This document shows, one piece after another, positions 14,706 through 21,946 of a DNA stretch of 47,428 bases (the stretch's first letter is position 1; the number at the start of each line of letters is the position of its first letter). The stretch covers positions 1 to 47,428 of the forward strand of contig DASYWD010000046.1 of NCBI GenBank assembly GCA_035936415.1, written 5' to 3'. A program made the position numbers and the translations under genes. The stretch is from Longimicrobiaceae bacterium (lineage in GTDB: Bacteria > Gemmatimonadota > Gemmatimonadetes > Longimicrobiales > Longimicrobiaceae). The notes beneath the pieces were generated by a model, which worked only from the letters and a program-made list of their open reading frames with translations, was not told the origin of the DNA and ran no database searches.

Positions 14706-16262
14706 CTACTTCTTCAGCGCCTGCACCGCGGCGAGCGCATCCGCGTACCCGGCACCGACCTCCCACGTGGCGTAGCTGGGGAGAGGCCGGGCGGTCCTGG
14801 TGAGCACAGCCAGTGCCTGGTCGGGGGTCAGCGTCCCACCGGACGCCTCCTCCATCAGGGCCACGATCCCCGCCACGTGCGGCGCGGCCATGGATGTGCC
14901 CGAGGCACAGGTGTAGTAGGCCAGGTGGCCATCGTCGATCCTGCAAAGGGTGAGATCGCTCGGCATGTCCAGCGCGTTCATTGCCGTCCCCGTGGTGGCC
15001 CGGGTGGAGACGGTGTACACGCCCGGCGCCGTGATGTCCGGGTAGTATCCCGCGTCGAAGTACGACGGGTGCTTGGCCGGGTTCGCGCCCCGCGAGGAGA
15101 AGCTGGCCAGCACGCGCCCGCGGTTGTCCTCGGGGCAGCGCCCGGTCCAGTTCGGGTCGCCCTGCGCCAGCAGGTTCCCGTCCCCGTCCCGGTTCAGCTT
15201 GCACCCCGCCGCCACGCCGATGACCCACGGGGCCACGCTGTGCGGGTTGAGCTGGTGCGGCGCACTGGTGGGCCGGCAGGTCGCGCTCCCGCCGCTCCCG
15301 CAGTTCCCGGCGGCGAACACCACGGTGACCCCCGCGTCGTGCACCGCCTTCGTGGCGATGGCGATGGCGGAGTTGCGGTTGAAGTCGCCGCTGGAGCCCC
15401 AGGAGTTGTTCACCACCTGGATGTTGTACTCCTTGCGGTTCTCGATGATGTAGTCGAAGCCGGCCAGGATCATCACCTGCGGGAAGGAGCCGCCGGGGAC
15501 GGTGGCGCGCACACCGACGATGTGGGCGCCCGGCGCCACGCCCCGGTACTTCCCGCCGGAGGCGTTCCCGCCGCCCCCGGCACTCCCCGCCACGTGGGTG
15601 CCGTGGCCATGGTCGCTGTCCGTGTTCGGGAGGTCCTCAGCGAAGAGCTCCGCCCCCTTCTTCACCGGCTTGGGCGTCTTGAGGCCGGTGACCGAGTCAC
15701 GTCCGGGGAAGGTGTAGAGGTCCTTCGTGTTGGCCTGCACCGCCGCGTTCTGGACCACCTTGCTCCCGAGCTTCAGGTCGGGATGGGTGGCGTCCACGCC
15801 GGTGTCCAGGATGGCGATCCCCACCCCCTTCCCGGTGACGCCCAGCGCCCACACATGGTCGGCCTGGACGCTCCCCGCCCCCTCCAGGTTAAGGGGGTAT
15901 TGCGGGGTATCCAGGTAGATGGAGACCACGCCCGCGAGCGACTGGATGGCGGCCACCTGCGCGGGAGTGGCGAGCACCGCCAGGACGGGGAGGTGCTTGA
16001 AGCCGATGACCCCCGCGTCGAGCTGCTGGATGGCGCCGGAGAGGATCTCCGCGTCGGTGAGCGAGCGGTCGAAGCTGACCAGGACCTCGAACCGGTCGGT
16101 CTCGGCCGCGGTGGCGAGCGCCTCCGTGAGGGCGGGGTCGATCTCCACCGTGCCGCTCTGCAGCTCCCAGGCGGGCTGGGTGCCGGGGGCGACTCCGGTC
16201 GGGTTGTCCTGGCACGCCCCCGCGAGGGCGGCGCAAGCGAAAAGGGCGAGTACGCGCTTCAT
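14706..16262 (-). CDS. Subtilisin-like S8 serine protease, lipoprotein
   Basis: 518 residues. The signal peptide ends in a lipobox (LAGAC, Cys17), so the mature protease should be lipid-anchored outside the inner membrane. Residues about 55-120 form an I9-type propeptide/inhibitor (RFEVLVSFDRSLTDAEI ... VLAVLATPAQVAAIQSL). The catalytic residues are Asp153 (AILDTGVD), His220 (DHGHGTHVAGS), the oxyanion Asn in VVNNSWGSSG, and Ser in SGTSMAAPHVAGI. It ends directly after the catalytic domain. It is GC-rich like the chromosome and unlike the accessory genes to its left. Confidence 0.95.
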   Translation of the reverse strand: MKRVLALFACAALAGACQDNPTGVAPGTQPAWELQSGTVEIDPALTEALATAAETDRFEVLVSFDRSLTDAEILSGAIQQLDAGVIGFKHLPVLAVLATPAQVAAIQSLAGVVSIYLDTPQYPLNLEGAGSVQADHVWALGVTGKGVGIAILDTGVDATHPDLKLGSKVVQNAAVQANTKDLYTFPGRDSVTGLKTPKPVKKGAELFAEDLPNTDSDHGHGTHVAGSAGGGGNASGGKYRGVAPGAHIVGVRATVPGGSFPQVMILAGFDYIIENRKEYNIQVVNNSWGSSGDFNRNSAIAIATKAVHDAGVTVVFAAGNCGSGGSATCRPTSAPHQLNPHSVAPWVIGVAAGCKLNRDGDGNLLAQGDPNWTGRCPEDNRGRVLASFSSRGANPAKHPSYFDAGYYPDITAPGVYTVSTRATTGTAMNALDMPSDLTLCRIDDGHLAYYTCASGTSMAAPHVAGIVALMEEASGGTLTPDQALAVLTRTARPLPSYATWEVGAGYADALAAVQALKK

Positions 16263-16669
16263 GGATCCTCCGGGGATGTGTGCCTGCTCCTCCGAGCCGT
16301 GATGCGCCCGGGTAGCAAGGAGGAAGCCAGGCGGCGCGCTTCATGTGTTTGCCCGTAAACTGGCATGCCGCAACCATTTGCGATAAATGACGGAGCCCGT
16401 CTCGTCGGTGCCCTGCACTATTATGGTGAAGCGCCTGCCCCTGGATCGGGCATCTGCCTCAAATGCGGGCCGGCCACAGAAACGGGGTGGGGGGCCTCGA
16501 CGGCTCCCCACCCCGTGCGAACACCTCCCCACAGCGGTGATTCATCGGCCCGACAGGAGGCTGCGCTCGGCGAGCAGCGTACGCAGACATGGCCCGCGGC
16601 GGCGACTTCGTGCGCCGCGCGTGCCTGGTGACGGAGCCGTCTCCATGATTCCGCACCCTGCTCATCGCC
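16263..16669. other. Intergenic region between SpmB and the S8 protease
   Basis: About 400 bases without a convincing gene. It holds the SpmB terminator (16482-16516) and presumably the protease promoter near 16263-16400, which is locally A/T-richer (for example ACTATTATGG on the plus strand). No other signal seen. Confidence 0.5.
16482..16516 (-). terminator. Terminator downstream of SpmB
   Basis: ACGGGGTGGGG (16482-16492) pairs perfectly with CCCCACCCCGT (16506-16516). On the minus strand it is followed by TTTC. It lies 150 bases past the spmB stop and upstream of the protease gene. Confidence 0.7.
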
Positions 16670-17212
16670 TCACCCGAACAGCAGCCGCACCGTCCAGACG
16701 GCGATGATCATGGCGGCCACGTCGGCGGTGAGTCCTGCCGCCACCGCGTGCCGCGACTTTTTGATGTTGACGGCCCCGAAGTAGACGGCGATCACGTAGA
16801 AGGTGGTCTCGGTCGAGCCGAACATGACGGCGGCCATCTTCACGAAGATCGAGTCCTCGCCGTACTCGTTGATCATGTCGACCACCAGGCCGGCCGAGCC
16901 GGAGCCGGTCAGCGGCCGGACGATCGCCATGGGCAGCACCTCGGCGGGGAAGCCGATCACCGCCAGCACGGGCCCCAACGCGTCCGCGAGGAAGTCCATG
17001 GCGCCGCTGGCCCGGAACATCCCGATGGCGAAGAGGATCGCCACCAGGTAGGGGATGATGCGGACGGCGACCTGGAATCCTTCCCTCGCACCCTCGACGA
17101 AGCTCTCGTAGACCGGGACGCGCTTGTACAGGCCGTAGAGCGGGAATCCCACCAGGATGAGCGGGAGGATGAAGTAGGAGGCGAGGCCGATGAAGTTGCG
17201 CAGGCTTTCCAT
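16670..17212 (-). CDS. spmB: SpmB-like nucleoside-recognition membrane protein
   Basis: 180 residues with about five membrane helices. The nucleoside-recognition (Gate) domain is recognised by VGFPLYGLYKRVPVYESFVE, IIPYLVAILFAIGMFRASG, and RPLTGSGSAGLVVDM followed by FGSTETTFYVIAVYFGAV. In Bacillus SpmB acts with SpmA in spore dehydration, but the pair is widespread in non-sporulating bacteria with an unknown transport-like role. The gene starts 9 bases after the spmA stop, so the two are co-transcribed. Confidence 0.9.
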   Translation of the reverse strand: MESLRNFIGLASYFILPLILVGFPLYGLYKRVPVYESFVEGAREGFQVAVRIIPYLVAILFAIGMFRASGAMDFLADALGPVLAVIGFPAEVLPMAIVRPLTGSGSAGLVVDMINEYGEDSIFVKMAAVMFGSTETTFYVIAVYFGAVNIKKSRHAVAAGLTADVAAMIIAVWTVRLLFG

Positions 17213-17221
17213 GGCCGCCTC

Positions 17222-18352
17222 CTATGCCTCGGGCGCCGCGTCCGGCGGCGGGATCCGGTTGGGATCGGAGGCCCGCACGGACGGGAGCCTGCCGTACAGC
17301 TTGGTGGCGATGATGGCGATCGTGAGCGAGAGCCCCGTCGTGATGATGATGGCGAAGATGAGCTGGTTGATCTGCAGCCCCATCAGCGCGAGCAGGAGCA
17401 CCGGGGGGACCAGCTGCACGCTGGCGGTGTTGATGGCCAGCAGCATGACCATGGGGTTCGTAGCCGTGTCGTCCGTCGGGTTCAGCTTCTGCAGCTCCTC
17501 CATGGCCTTGATCCCGAACGGCGTGGCCGCGTTCCCCAGCCCGAAGATGTTCGCCGTGAAGTTCAGCGCGATCATCCCCAGCGCGGGGTGGTCGGGCGGC
17601 ACCTCCGGGAAGAGCGGGCCGAGGACAGGACGGACCAGCTTCACCAGCGCGTAGATGACGCCCGCGTCCTCGGCGATCTTGAGGATGCCCAGGAAGAGGG
17701 CAAGCACCCCGATCAGCCCCAGTGCGATCTCGGCCGCCGTCTCCGCGAAGTCCAGCGCCGCGGCCGCGATGGCGTTCAGCTTGACGAAGCGGACCGGCTC
17801 GAAGACCAGGGCGGCCGCTGCGGTGGGCGCCGCCGCCTGCTGTGCGGGCGAGGGCGTGGCGATCGGCGCGGTCACGTCCGCGGGGGTGGTCGCGTCCGCG
17901 GCCGGCGCGGGATCGGACGGCGGCACGGGGGCGCCGGCGGCGTCCTGGACCCCCGTTCCCACCGGCGCCTCCGGCGGGGTGAACCCCACCAGCGTGCCCT
18001 GGAGCTCGTCGTCGTTCGACTTCGAGACCCCGGCGATGGTCGCCAGCGGCTCCGGGAAGGTGGCGTCCGTCTCGAAGCGGAGCTGGACGCCCTCGCGCGT
18101 CTGCCGCAGATAGCCCGGGTAGCTCCCGGCCGGAGCCTCCTGGACCCCGTAGAAGGCGGCGTATCGGGCGGAGTCGATCCGGATCTCCACGGGTACGCGG
18201 CGCGCGGCGGGGTCGTAGCCCTCCGGGAAGACCAGCTCGACCGGGAGCGGCTGCTCGTTCCGGTAACGGTCGCGGGTCAGGTCGCCGACGTCGTAGACGA
18301 TCGCGAACAGGAGACTGGCGATGATCAGGCCGCCCCAGATGTAGTTCAGCAT
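17222..18352 (-). CDS. spmA: SpmA-like protein with a long periplasmic insert
   Basis: 376 residues from the ATG at 18352. The N-terminal helix (MLNYIWGGLIIASLLFAIVY) and the C-terminal block from about residue 190 (ALGLIGVLALFLGILKIAED; NFTANIFGLGNAATPFGIKA; INTASVQLVPP) are SpmA. Between them lies a ~150-residue insertion. It begins with a strand-rich part (RNEQPLPVELVFPEGYDPAA; ARYAAFYGVQEAPAGSYPGY) and ends in a Pro/Ala/Thr-rich linker. Ordinary SpmA is about 200 residues without it. The in-frame extension upstream to 18514 has no ribosome binding site or coding character and was not used. Confidence 0.88.
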   Translation of the reverse strand: MLNYIWGGLIIASLLFAIVYDVGDLTRDRYRNEQPLPVELVFPEGYDPAARRVPVEIRIDSARYAAFYGVQEAPAGSYPGYLRQTREGVQLRFETDATFPEPLATIAGVSKSNDDELQGTLVGFTPPEAPVGTGVQDAAGAPVPPSDPAPAADATTPADVTAPIATPSPAQQAAAPTAAAALVFEPVRFVKLNAIAAAALDFAETAAEIALGLIGVLALFLGILKIAEDAGVIYALVKLVRPVLGPLFPEVPPDHPALGMIALNFTANIFGLGNAATPFGIKAMEELQKLNPTDDTATNPMVMLLAINTASVQLVPPVLLLALMGLQINQLIFAIIITTGLSLTIAIIATKLYGRLPSVRASDPNRIPPPDAAPEA

Positions 18353-18593
18353 CCTTCGGCCTCGGTTGAGGAGAACCGGATTCGAGTACGTCTGCGGGCC
18401 GCGCCTGGCCGCAAATCCTGCACCGGCGGGAGGGCAGGTCCTCCGCGAGACGCAACAGGCGGTCCGGCGGGACTCCAGGGTGTCGGGAGGGCGTGTTTGC
18501 GCCCGATCCGCCACGAAGGCGTCACACGGCCGGACGGGGAGTGGGGCGCAAGTGGTTGCGAAAAGGAGGGTCGGGGATCGGCCGGTTGCTGGC

Positions 18594-18624
18594 CGGGCGA
18601 GGCTTCGGATCCCTCAGTGCCCAT
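18594..18624 (+). repeat. Remnant of the tRNA-Val 3' end (att-like repeat)
   Basis: TCCCTCAGTGCCCAT at 18610-18624 is identical to 7281-7295, the T-stem, acceptor strand and discriminator of tRNA-Val. Similarity continues leftward through the T loop (GGCTTCGGAT against GGGTTCGAGT). It continues rightward through GCAGGTAAGGTGAAGCCCGGC against ACAGAGAAGGTTGAGCCCGGC. The rest of a tRNA is not recoverable, so this is not a functional gene. Confidence 0.75.
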
Positions 18625-18637
18625 GCAGGTAAGGTGA

Positions 18638-18670
18638 AGCCCGGCGAGCGTTCAGCTGCCGGGCTCGTCT
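18638..18670 (+). terminator. Diverged copy of the tRNA-Val terminator
   Basis: AGCCCGGC (18638-18645) pairs with GCCGGGCT (18658-18665), followed by CGTCTTTC. It is homologous to the terminator at 7309-7338. Confidence 0.65.
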
Positions 18671-18690
18671 TTCTGTATCCCTGCCCGGAT

Positions 18691-18768
18691 GCCTCAAGCA
18701 CACGGCGAGAGTGCTTCTCTCGCCGGCTGCTCCCTGGGCGCTCGGCCTGAACAGTAGTTAGAATAGGC
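18691..18768 (+). repeat. Possible attC-like site at the start of the second array
   Basis: The right end GCCTGAACAGTAGTTAGAATA (18745-18765) has the same layout as the right ends of the clearer repeats (GCCTGAACTCGTTTGCGTCG at 22.49 kb), with core GTTAGAA (18757-18763). The interior has a perfect stem CGGCGAGAG/CTCTCGCCG (18703-18725). The left core GCCTCAA is poor. Confidence 0.4.
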
Positions 18769-18886
18769 GGCTGTCCGCGAGCGTTCCTGTCGTGTGGTTG
18801 CATGCGTGTGCTCCACAGCGCACGAATATCGGATGCTCTCCAGTACTTCGGAAATCGCATTCACCCCGCATCCTCCTTTCGCTGCG

Positions 18887-19303
18887 ATGCCCAGCTGGCT
18901 TGAATTCCACGATTCCATGCTGGAGGAGGTTCGTTCTGTTGCGGGCGGAGCCGTGCTACAGCTCCGGGGGTACATTCACCGCTGGCAGCAGACTCCTGCA
19001 GGCTGGCGGGGAGAGGGTGGGTCGCAGCGCGTCGACGTCTTTCTGCGCGATGCCGAGATCTTCCGCCTTCCTGAACCGCAGGTCTGGATCTCGAGCGGCA
19101 CTCTGAGGATACGCAATCAGCTGCACGTGGATCTCGTCCCGCTTCCGTTTCGTGCAGAAGGGCCCATCCGCCTGGATCTCGAACTCGCATCGGGAAGCCT
19201 CTTGCGCTTCTCCGCTGCGGGCACACAGTTCCTTCCGGTCGGCGAGTTCGCATTCGTCGAGCTCTTACCTGAAGAGTTCAGACCGAGCAGCCTTGTGCCA
19301 TAG
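18887..19303 (+). CDS. Hypothetical protein, probably beta-rich
   Basis: 138 residues from the ATG at 18887 (MPSWLEFHDSMLEEV). The protein has alternating polar/hydrophobic strand-like segments (AVLQLRGYIHRWQQTP; LDLELASGSLLRFSAAGTQF) and an acidic end (FAFVELLPEEF). No signal peptide or family I can name with certainty. The in-frame stretch upstream to 18794 lacks a ribosome binding site. It is the first single-gene unit of the second attC-like array. Confidence 0.65.
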   Translation: MPSWLEFHDSMLEEVRSVAGGAVLQLRGYIHRWQQTPAGWRGEGGSQRVDVFLRDAEIFRLPEPQVWISSGTLRIRNQLHVDLVPLPFRAEGPIRLDLELASGSLLRFSAAGTQFLPVGEFAFVELLPEEFRPSSLVP

Positions 19304-19305
19304 CC

Positions 19306-19433
19306 GCCTGACCCGTGCGCTGCAGGCGACATGCAGCCGGCGGCCGCTGTAGCGCCTGGTCCCTCGAGCGCCGATCGCACTTCGACCCAGCATCCCGTTC
19401 GGCTGCACGCGCGTGAGCTTGAGGGCGTTCGAC
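19306..19433 (+). repeat. attC-like site 1 of the second array
   Basis: Starts 3 bases after the preceding stop. Left core GCCTGAC (19306-19312), right core GTTCGAC (19427-19433). Internal stem TGCAGCCG/CGGCTGCA. Left arm GTGCGCTGCAGGCGACATGC and right arm GCGTGAGCTTGAGGGCGTT recur in the other copies. Confidence 0.7.
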
Positions 19434-19486
19434 CGCGCCGGGTCAGCATTTCTGTCGCTCTCGCCCCTCGCACTCAGGAGAGTGCC

Positions 19487-20065
19487 ATGCGATCGCTTGC
19501 CACCCGTCGCTCGGCCATTCTCTGCACCGCGTGCGCTGCTGCCGTACTCCTCACGGCCTGTGATCCCGTGTACCGCGTGGGCGCGCGGCAAGCTCTCATT
19601 GGCACCGAGGTGTTGTCTCCCAAAGAGGTGCCTCCGGACTCACCCTCGCAGCCCGACTCTGTCCCTGCGCGGCTCGACATCCCCAGGGTGGGGGACTGCC
19701 TCGAAGCGGCTCTCCATGCGTCGCCCACCATCAGCGAAGTCCAGCGCTGGAGCGTCCCGCGCTACTTGCGTTGGCGGCAGGCGGGGATGAGCTTTGCGCT
19801 GGTCGGCTCGTCCGCGCCAGGGGGCCGCCAGTACGCGAACCTTGAACTCGATGCCCGACCTCGGGAGCCGCCGCTCCTTCAGGTGAGCTTCACGTGGATC
19901 GGGAGTGCCCGCTCTGAACCGATCGAAGTGCAGAGGCAGATGGTTGCCGCGGCCACAGAGCTGCTGGTGCAGTTGACGGCCCAGTGCGTGCCCTCGGCGA
20001 GCGGCCCCATTGAATGTGTCGCCGAGGGGCTGGGCGGCCGCGGCGCGTGTGCAACAGGCCGGTGA
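19487..20065 (+). CDS. Putative lipoprotein
   Basis: 192 residues from the ATG at 19487, with CAGGAG upstream. The signal peptide ends VLLTAC (lipobox, Cys25). The mature part is a single domain of mixed strands and helices (VPRYLRWRQAGMSFALVGSS; LLQVSFTWIGSARSEPIEVQ) with a helix near the C-terminus and several cysteines (GDCLEAAL, TAQCVPSA, GACATGR) that could form disulfides. No family recognised. Flanked by attC-like sites on both sides. Confidence 0.72.
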   Translation: MRSLATRRSAILCTACAAAVLLTACDPVYRVGARQALIGTEVLSPKEVPPDSPSQPDSVPARLDIPRVGDCLEAALHASPTISEVQRWSVPRYLRWRQAGMSFALVGSSAPGGRQYANLELDARPREPPLLQVSFTWIGSARSEPIEVQRQMVAAATELLVQLTAQCVPSASGPIECVAEGLGGRGACATGR

Positions 20066-20099
20066 GCGTGCGCAACCACCCTCTCCATCCACTCCGCGC

Positions 20100-20226
20100 G
20101 CCTGACGAATACGCGGCAGGCGACATGCGGCCGGCGATACTTTCATGCCCGGTAAGTAGAACGTCAGCCGCCGCGTCTGGAAGGTGCAGCTCGGCTGCAC
20201 GGGCCTGAGCTTGAGGGCGTTAAAGC
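20100..20226 (+). repeat. attC-like site 2 of the second array
   Basis: Left core GCCTGAC (20100-20106), right core GTTAAAG (20219-20225). Left arm GCGGCAGGCGACATGCGGCC; right arm CAGCTCGGCTGCACGGGCC, then TGAGCTTGAGGGCGTT, identical to copy 1 over the last 16 bases. Confidence 0.7.
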
Positions 20227-20301
20227 GCGTGCCCGTTGCCGTGCTAAGCTGATTGGCTGTTCTCCTCTCCTCCTTCGCCTCCGTTCTCCGGGACCGGTGC
20301 C

Positions 20302-20775
20302 ATGAACAAGCTCACGATCGCACTCCTGGCTCTGCTTGCTCTACTCGGGCTCTCTCCTGCCCAGGCGCAGCTCCTCCAGACGCAGAGCCTCAGCCTACAG
20401 GCGGCAAAGACCATGGCCGATGCTGCCGAAGCAGAAGCTCGCAAGAACAACTGGAATGTGGCCGTGGCCATCGTCGATGCCTCCGGCGGACTCATCCTCT
20501 TCCACCGCCTCGACGAGACGCAGCCCGCCAGTCTGGACATCGCCATTCAGAAGGCGCGTACCGCAGCCCGCTTCAAACGTCCGACCAAGGCGCTCGAGGA
20601 TGCCGTCACCAGCGGCCGTCTAGCTCTTCTTGCCGTCGACGGCCTGCTCCCTCTGGAAGGGGGGCTGCCGATCGTGAGCAACGGACAGGTCATCGGTGCG
20701 GTCGGTGTCAGCGGAGTGACCTCTCAGCAGGATGCGCAGGTCGCTCAGGCGGCACTGTCCGCTCTCTCGCGGTGA
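20302..20775 (+). CDS. GlcG/HbpS-like heme-degrading-family protein, exported
   Basis: 157 residues. A signal peptide of about 22 residues (ALLALLALLGLSPAQA) precedes a complete GlcG/HbpS (DUF336) domain: LSLQAAKTMADAAEAEARKN, VAVAIVDASGGLILFHRLDE, DIAIQKARTAARFKRPTK, and the conserved end LPLEGGLPIVSNGQVIGAVG. Family members include the heme-binding HbpS; in most bacteria the role is unknown. Export suggests a periplasmic or extracellular binding role. The stop overlaps a GTG that opens an antitoxin fragment. Confidence 0.88.
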   Translation: MNKLTIALLALLALLGLSPAQAQLLQTQSLSLQAAKTMADAAEAEARKNNWNVAVAIVDASGGLILFHRLDETQPASLDIAIQKARTAARFKRPTKALEDAVTSGRLALLAVDGLLPLEGGLPIVSNGQVIGAVGVSGVTSQQDAQVAQAALSALSR

Positions 20776-20870
20776 GTCCTTCCGAAGCACGGCAGAACTT
20801 CGCATCCGTGCTGGAGCAGGCGCGCAAGGAGGGCGCGGTGCGAATCCGTCGCAGGGACTTTCGTGCGTGA
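20772..20870 (+). pseudogene. Truncated Phd/YefM-type antitoxin
   Basis: GTG at 20772 overlaps the GlcG-like stop (GTGA). The 32 codons read SPSEARQNFASVLEQARKEG, then AVRIRRRD, the N-terminal DNA-binding segment of Phd/YefM antitoxins, then end abruptly at FRA-stop where full-length members continue for 30-50 more residues. No toxin gene follows. It is probably a remnant of a toxin-antitoxin cassette joined to the previous gene. Confidence 0.6.
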
Positions 20871-21118
20871 GGGCCGCAGAGAGTTCCGCTGACTCCCCAC
20901 CATCCGAATGCCCCGGGGGCGACCGAGGTCGTGCCACGCGTAGTTCTTGCAGGCACACGATCTTGAGCGCTGCGGACCGCTCTCCGCACCCTGAGCACCG
21001 CAGGCAGCCTGCAAGGCTGGCGATCTCTTGCGGACACCCGTGTGCCGTTCGCATGGAAGCAGCTGGGATGACCACGTCGTACGACGCGCTTCGTTCACTT
21101 AGAATAGGGAGGAGAGGG

Positions 21119-21295
21119 ATGAGCAGAGGTGAAAGGACACTCGGAGCCCTCGCACTCGCTGGAGTCGCAGGCTTCATCGGCGGACCTGCTGTGGGGGTGG
21201 CGATCGGCGTGATCTTACTGGGTGTCTACGGAGGCAGAAGATCCGACGCTCGGCGGACGGGAGGAGCCTCAGGTCCTCGTTCTCTCCCTGGTTGA
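21119..21295 (+). CDS. Small membrane protein
   Basis: 58 residues from the ATG at 21119, preceded by GGGAGGAGAGGG, a strong ribosome binding site. One long Gly/Ala-rich hydrophobic segment (ALALAGVAGFIGGPAVGVAI continuing GVILLGVYGG) is followed by a basic tail (RRSDARRTGG). It could form a helical hairpin. No family assigned. Between 20871 and 21118 I see no gene; just before the start TTCACTTAGAATAGG resembles a worn attC right end. Confidence 0.55.
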   Translation: MSRGERTLGALALAGVAGFIGGPAVGVAIGVILLGVYGGRRSDARRTGGASGPRSLPG

Positions 21296-21338
21296 TCGTT
21301 AAACCTGTCCTTCGCAAGAACCGCGGGACCGACTCTCT

Positions 21339-21448
21339 GCCGCCTGACCAGTGCCCTTGCAAGCGACTGCCGGCCGGTCATGCTGTTGGCCTGCGCCCGC
21401 GGCTTGCATTTCGGCCGCCAGCACCTGAGTTTCGTTGCGTCAGGCGGC
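21339..21448 (+). repeat. attC-like site 3 of the second array
   Basis: The best-paired copy. GCCGCCTGAC (21339-21348) is perfectly complementary to GTCAGGCGGC (21439-21448). Left core GCCTGAC and right core GTCAGGC. The right arm CACCTGAGTTTCGTTGC matches the layout of the other copies. Confidence 0.7.
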
Positions 21449-21520
21449 TGTGGTATGGCGGTTGATGTATGGTCGCGGCACTGATCCTTGTGCGGTGGGC
21501 GCTGCTCAGGAGATCTGCAG

Positions 21521-21775
21521 ATGTATCGGATTGCATGGTTGCCCCTCATCGCCTGTGCAGTCGGCGGTGCGTTCGTGGTCACCGCTCTGCTGCACCCTCT
21601 CACCGGCGAGCCGACAGCCAGCATCGTGGGGCTGGGGCTCGGTCTCACACTCGCGGTCTACCTGGATCGCCGATGGATCCGTCCCCGGGCAGAACCCCTG
21701 CGAGAGGCAGTGAGCATGGGAGCGGCAACCGCTCTGGGGTGGGCGCTGGCGCAGGGCATCGTCGGCATGCTCTGA
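21521..21775 (+). CDS. Small membrane protein
   Basis: 84 residues from the ATG at 21521, with CAGGAGATC upstream. Three hydrophobic segments (IAWLPLIACAVGGAFVVTAL; SIVGLGLGLTLAVYL; ALGWALAQGIVGML) separated by short loops including RRWIRPR. No family recognised. It follows attC-like site 3; no clear site separates it from the HU remnant and the next gene. Confidence 0.65.
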   Translation: MYRIAWLPLIACAVGGAFVVTALLHPLTGEPTASIVGLGLGLTLAVYLDRRWIRPRAEPLREAVSMGAATALGWALAQGIVGML

Positions 21776-21841
21776 GCTCCCGAGGCGCAGGATTGGACCT
21801 GCACCCTGGTTTCCGGGGAGGCCATCGACGCAGCGAACCGG

Positions 21842-21946
21842 GACGGCGGCTTCTCCCTGGACCGGAGGCGGGACGGCTGGGCGTTCGAGTTCAACCCGGC
21901 CCAGAGACTGCGCGCGGAAATGCATCGACCCGTGGAGACAACCTGA
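21842..21946 (+). pseudogene. 3' fragment of an HU-like gene
   Basis: The frame reads DGGFSLDRRRDGWAFEF and ends at a TGA overlapping the next ATG (TGATG). At the DNA level it is nearly identical to the HU-like gene at about 10.66-10.72 kb (GGCGGCTTCTxCCTGGACCG, then GAGGCGGGAC, then GCTGGGC), and both continue to CAGAGACTGCGCGCG. The N-terminal helices are missing; the upstream in-frame sequence is unrelated. Confidence 0.65.

Larger units (their letters stand above)
18353..18886. other. Intergenic region with tRNA remnant, terminator copy and attC-like end
   Basis: 530 bases without a convincing gene. It carries the duplicated tRNA-Val 3' end (18610-18624), a copy of the tRNA terminator (18638-18670) and an attC-like hairpin (18691-18768). 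The spmA promoter must lie at its left edge on the minus strand. Confidence 0.55.

Noticed and set aside
14511-16358. 615-codon plus-strand frame opposite the S8 protease
   Set aside because: Antisense shadow; the protease has all four catalytic motifs and a lipoprotein signal on the minus strand.
16670-18352. Evidence for endospore formation
   Set aside because: SpmA/SpmB are common in non-sporulating bacteria and no other sporulation gene is present; the SpoIIE-type phosphatase belongs to the stressosome module.
7295-18609. An integrase or complete transposable element inside the att-like repeats
   Set aside because: I looked for tyrosine/serine recombinase and integron-integrase motifs on both strands and found none; only a 29-residue IS110 fragment is present.
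18544-18624. A second functional tRNA gene
   Set aside because: Only the T arm and acceptor 3' strand resemble tRNA-Val; no D arm or anticodon arm can be formed and the T stem has a C-C mismatch.
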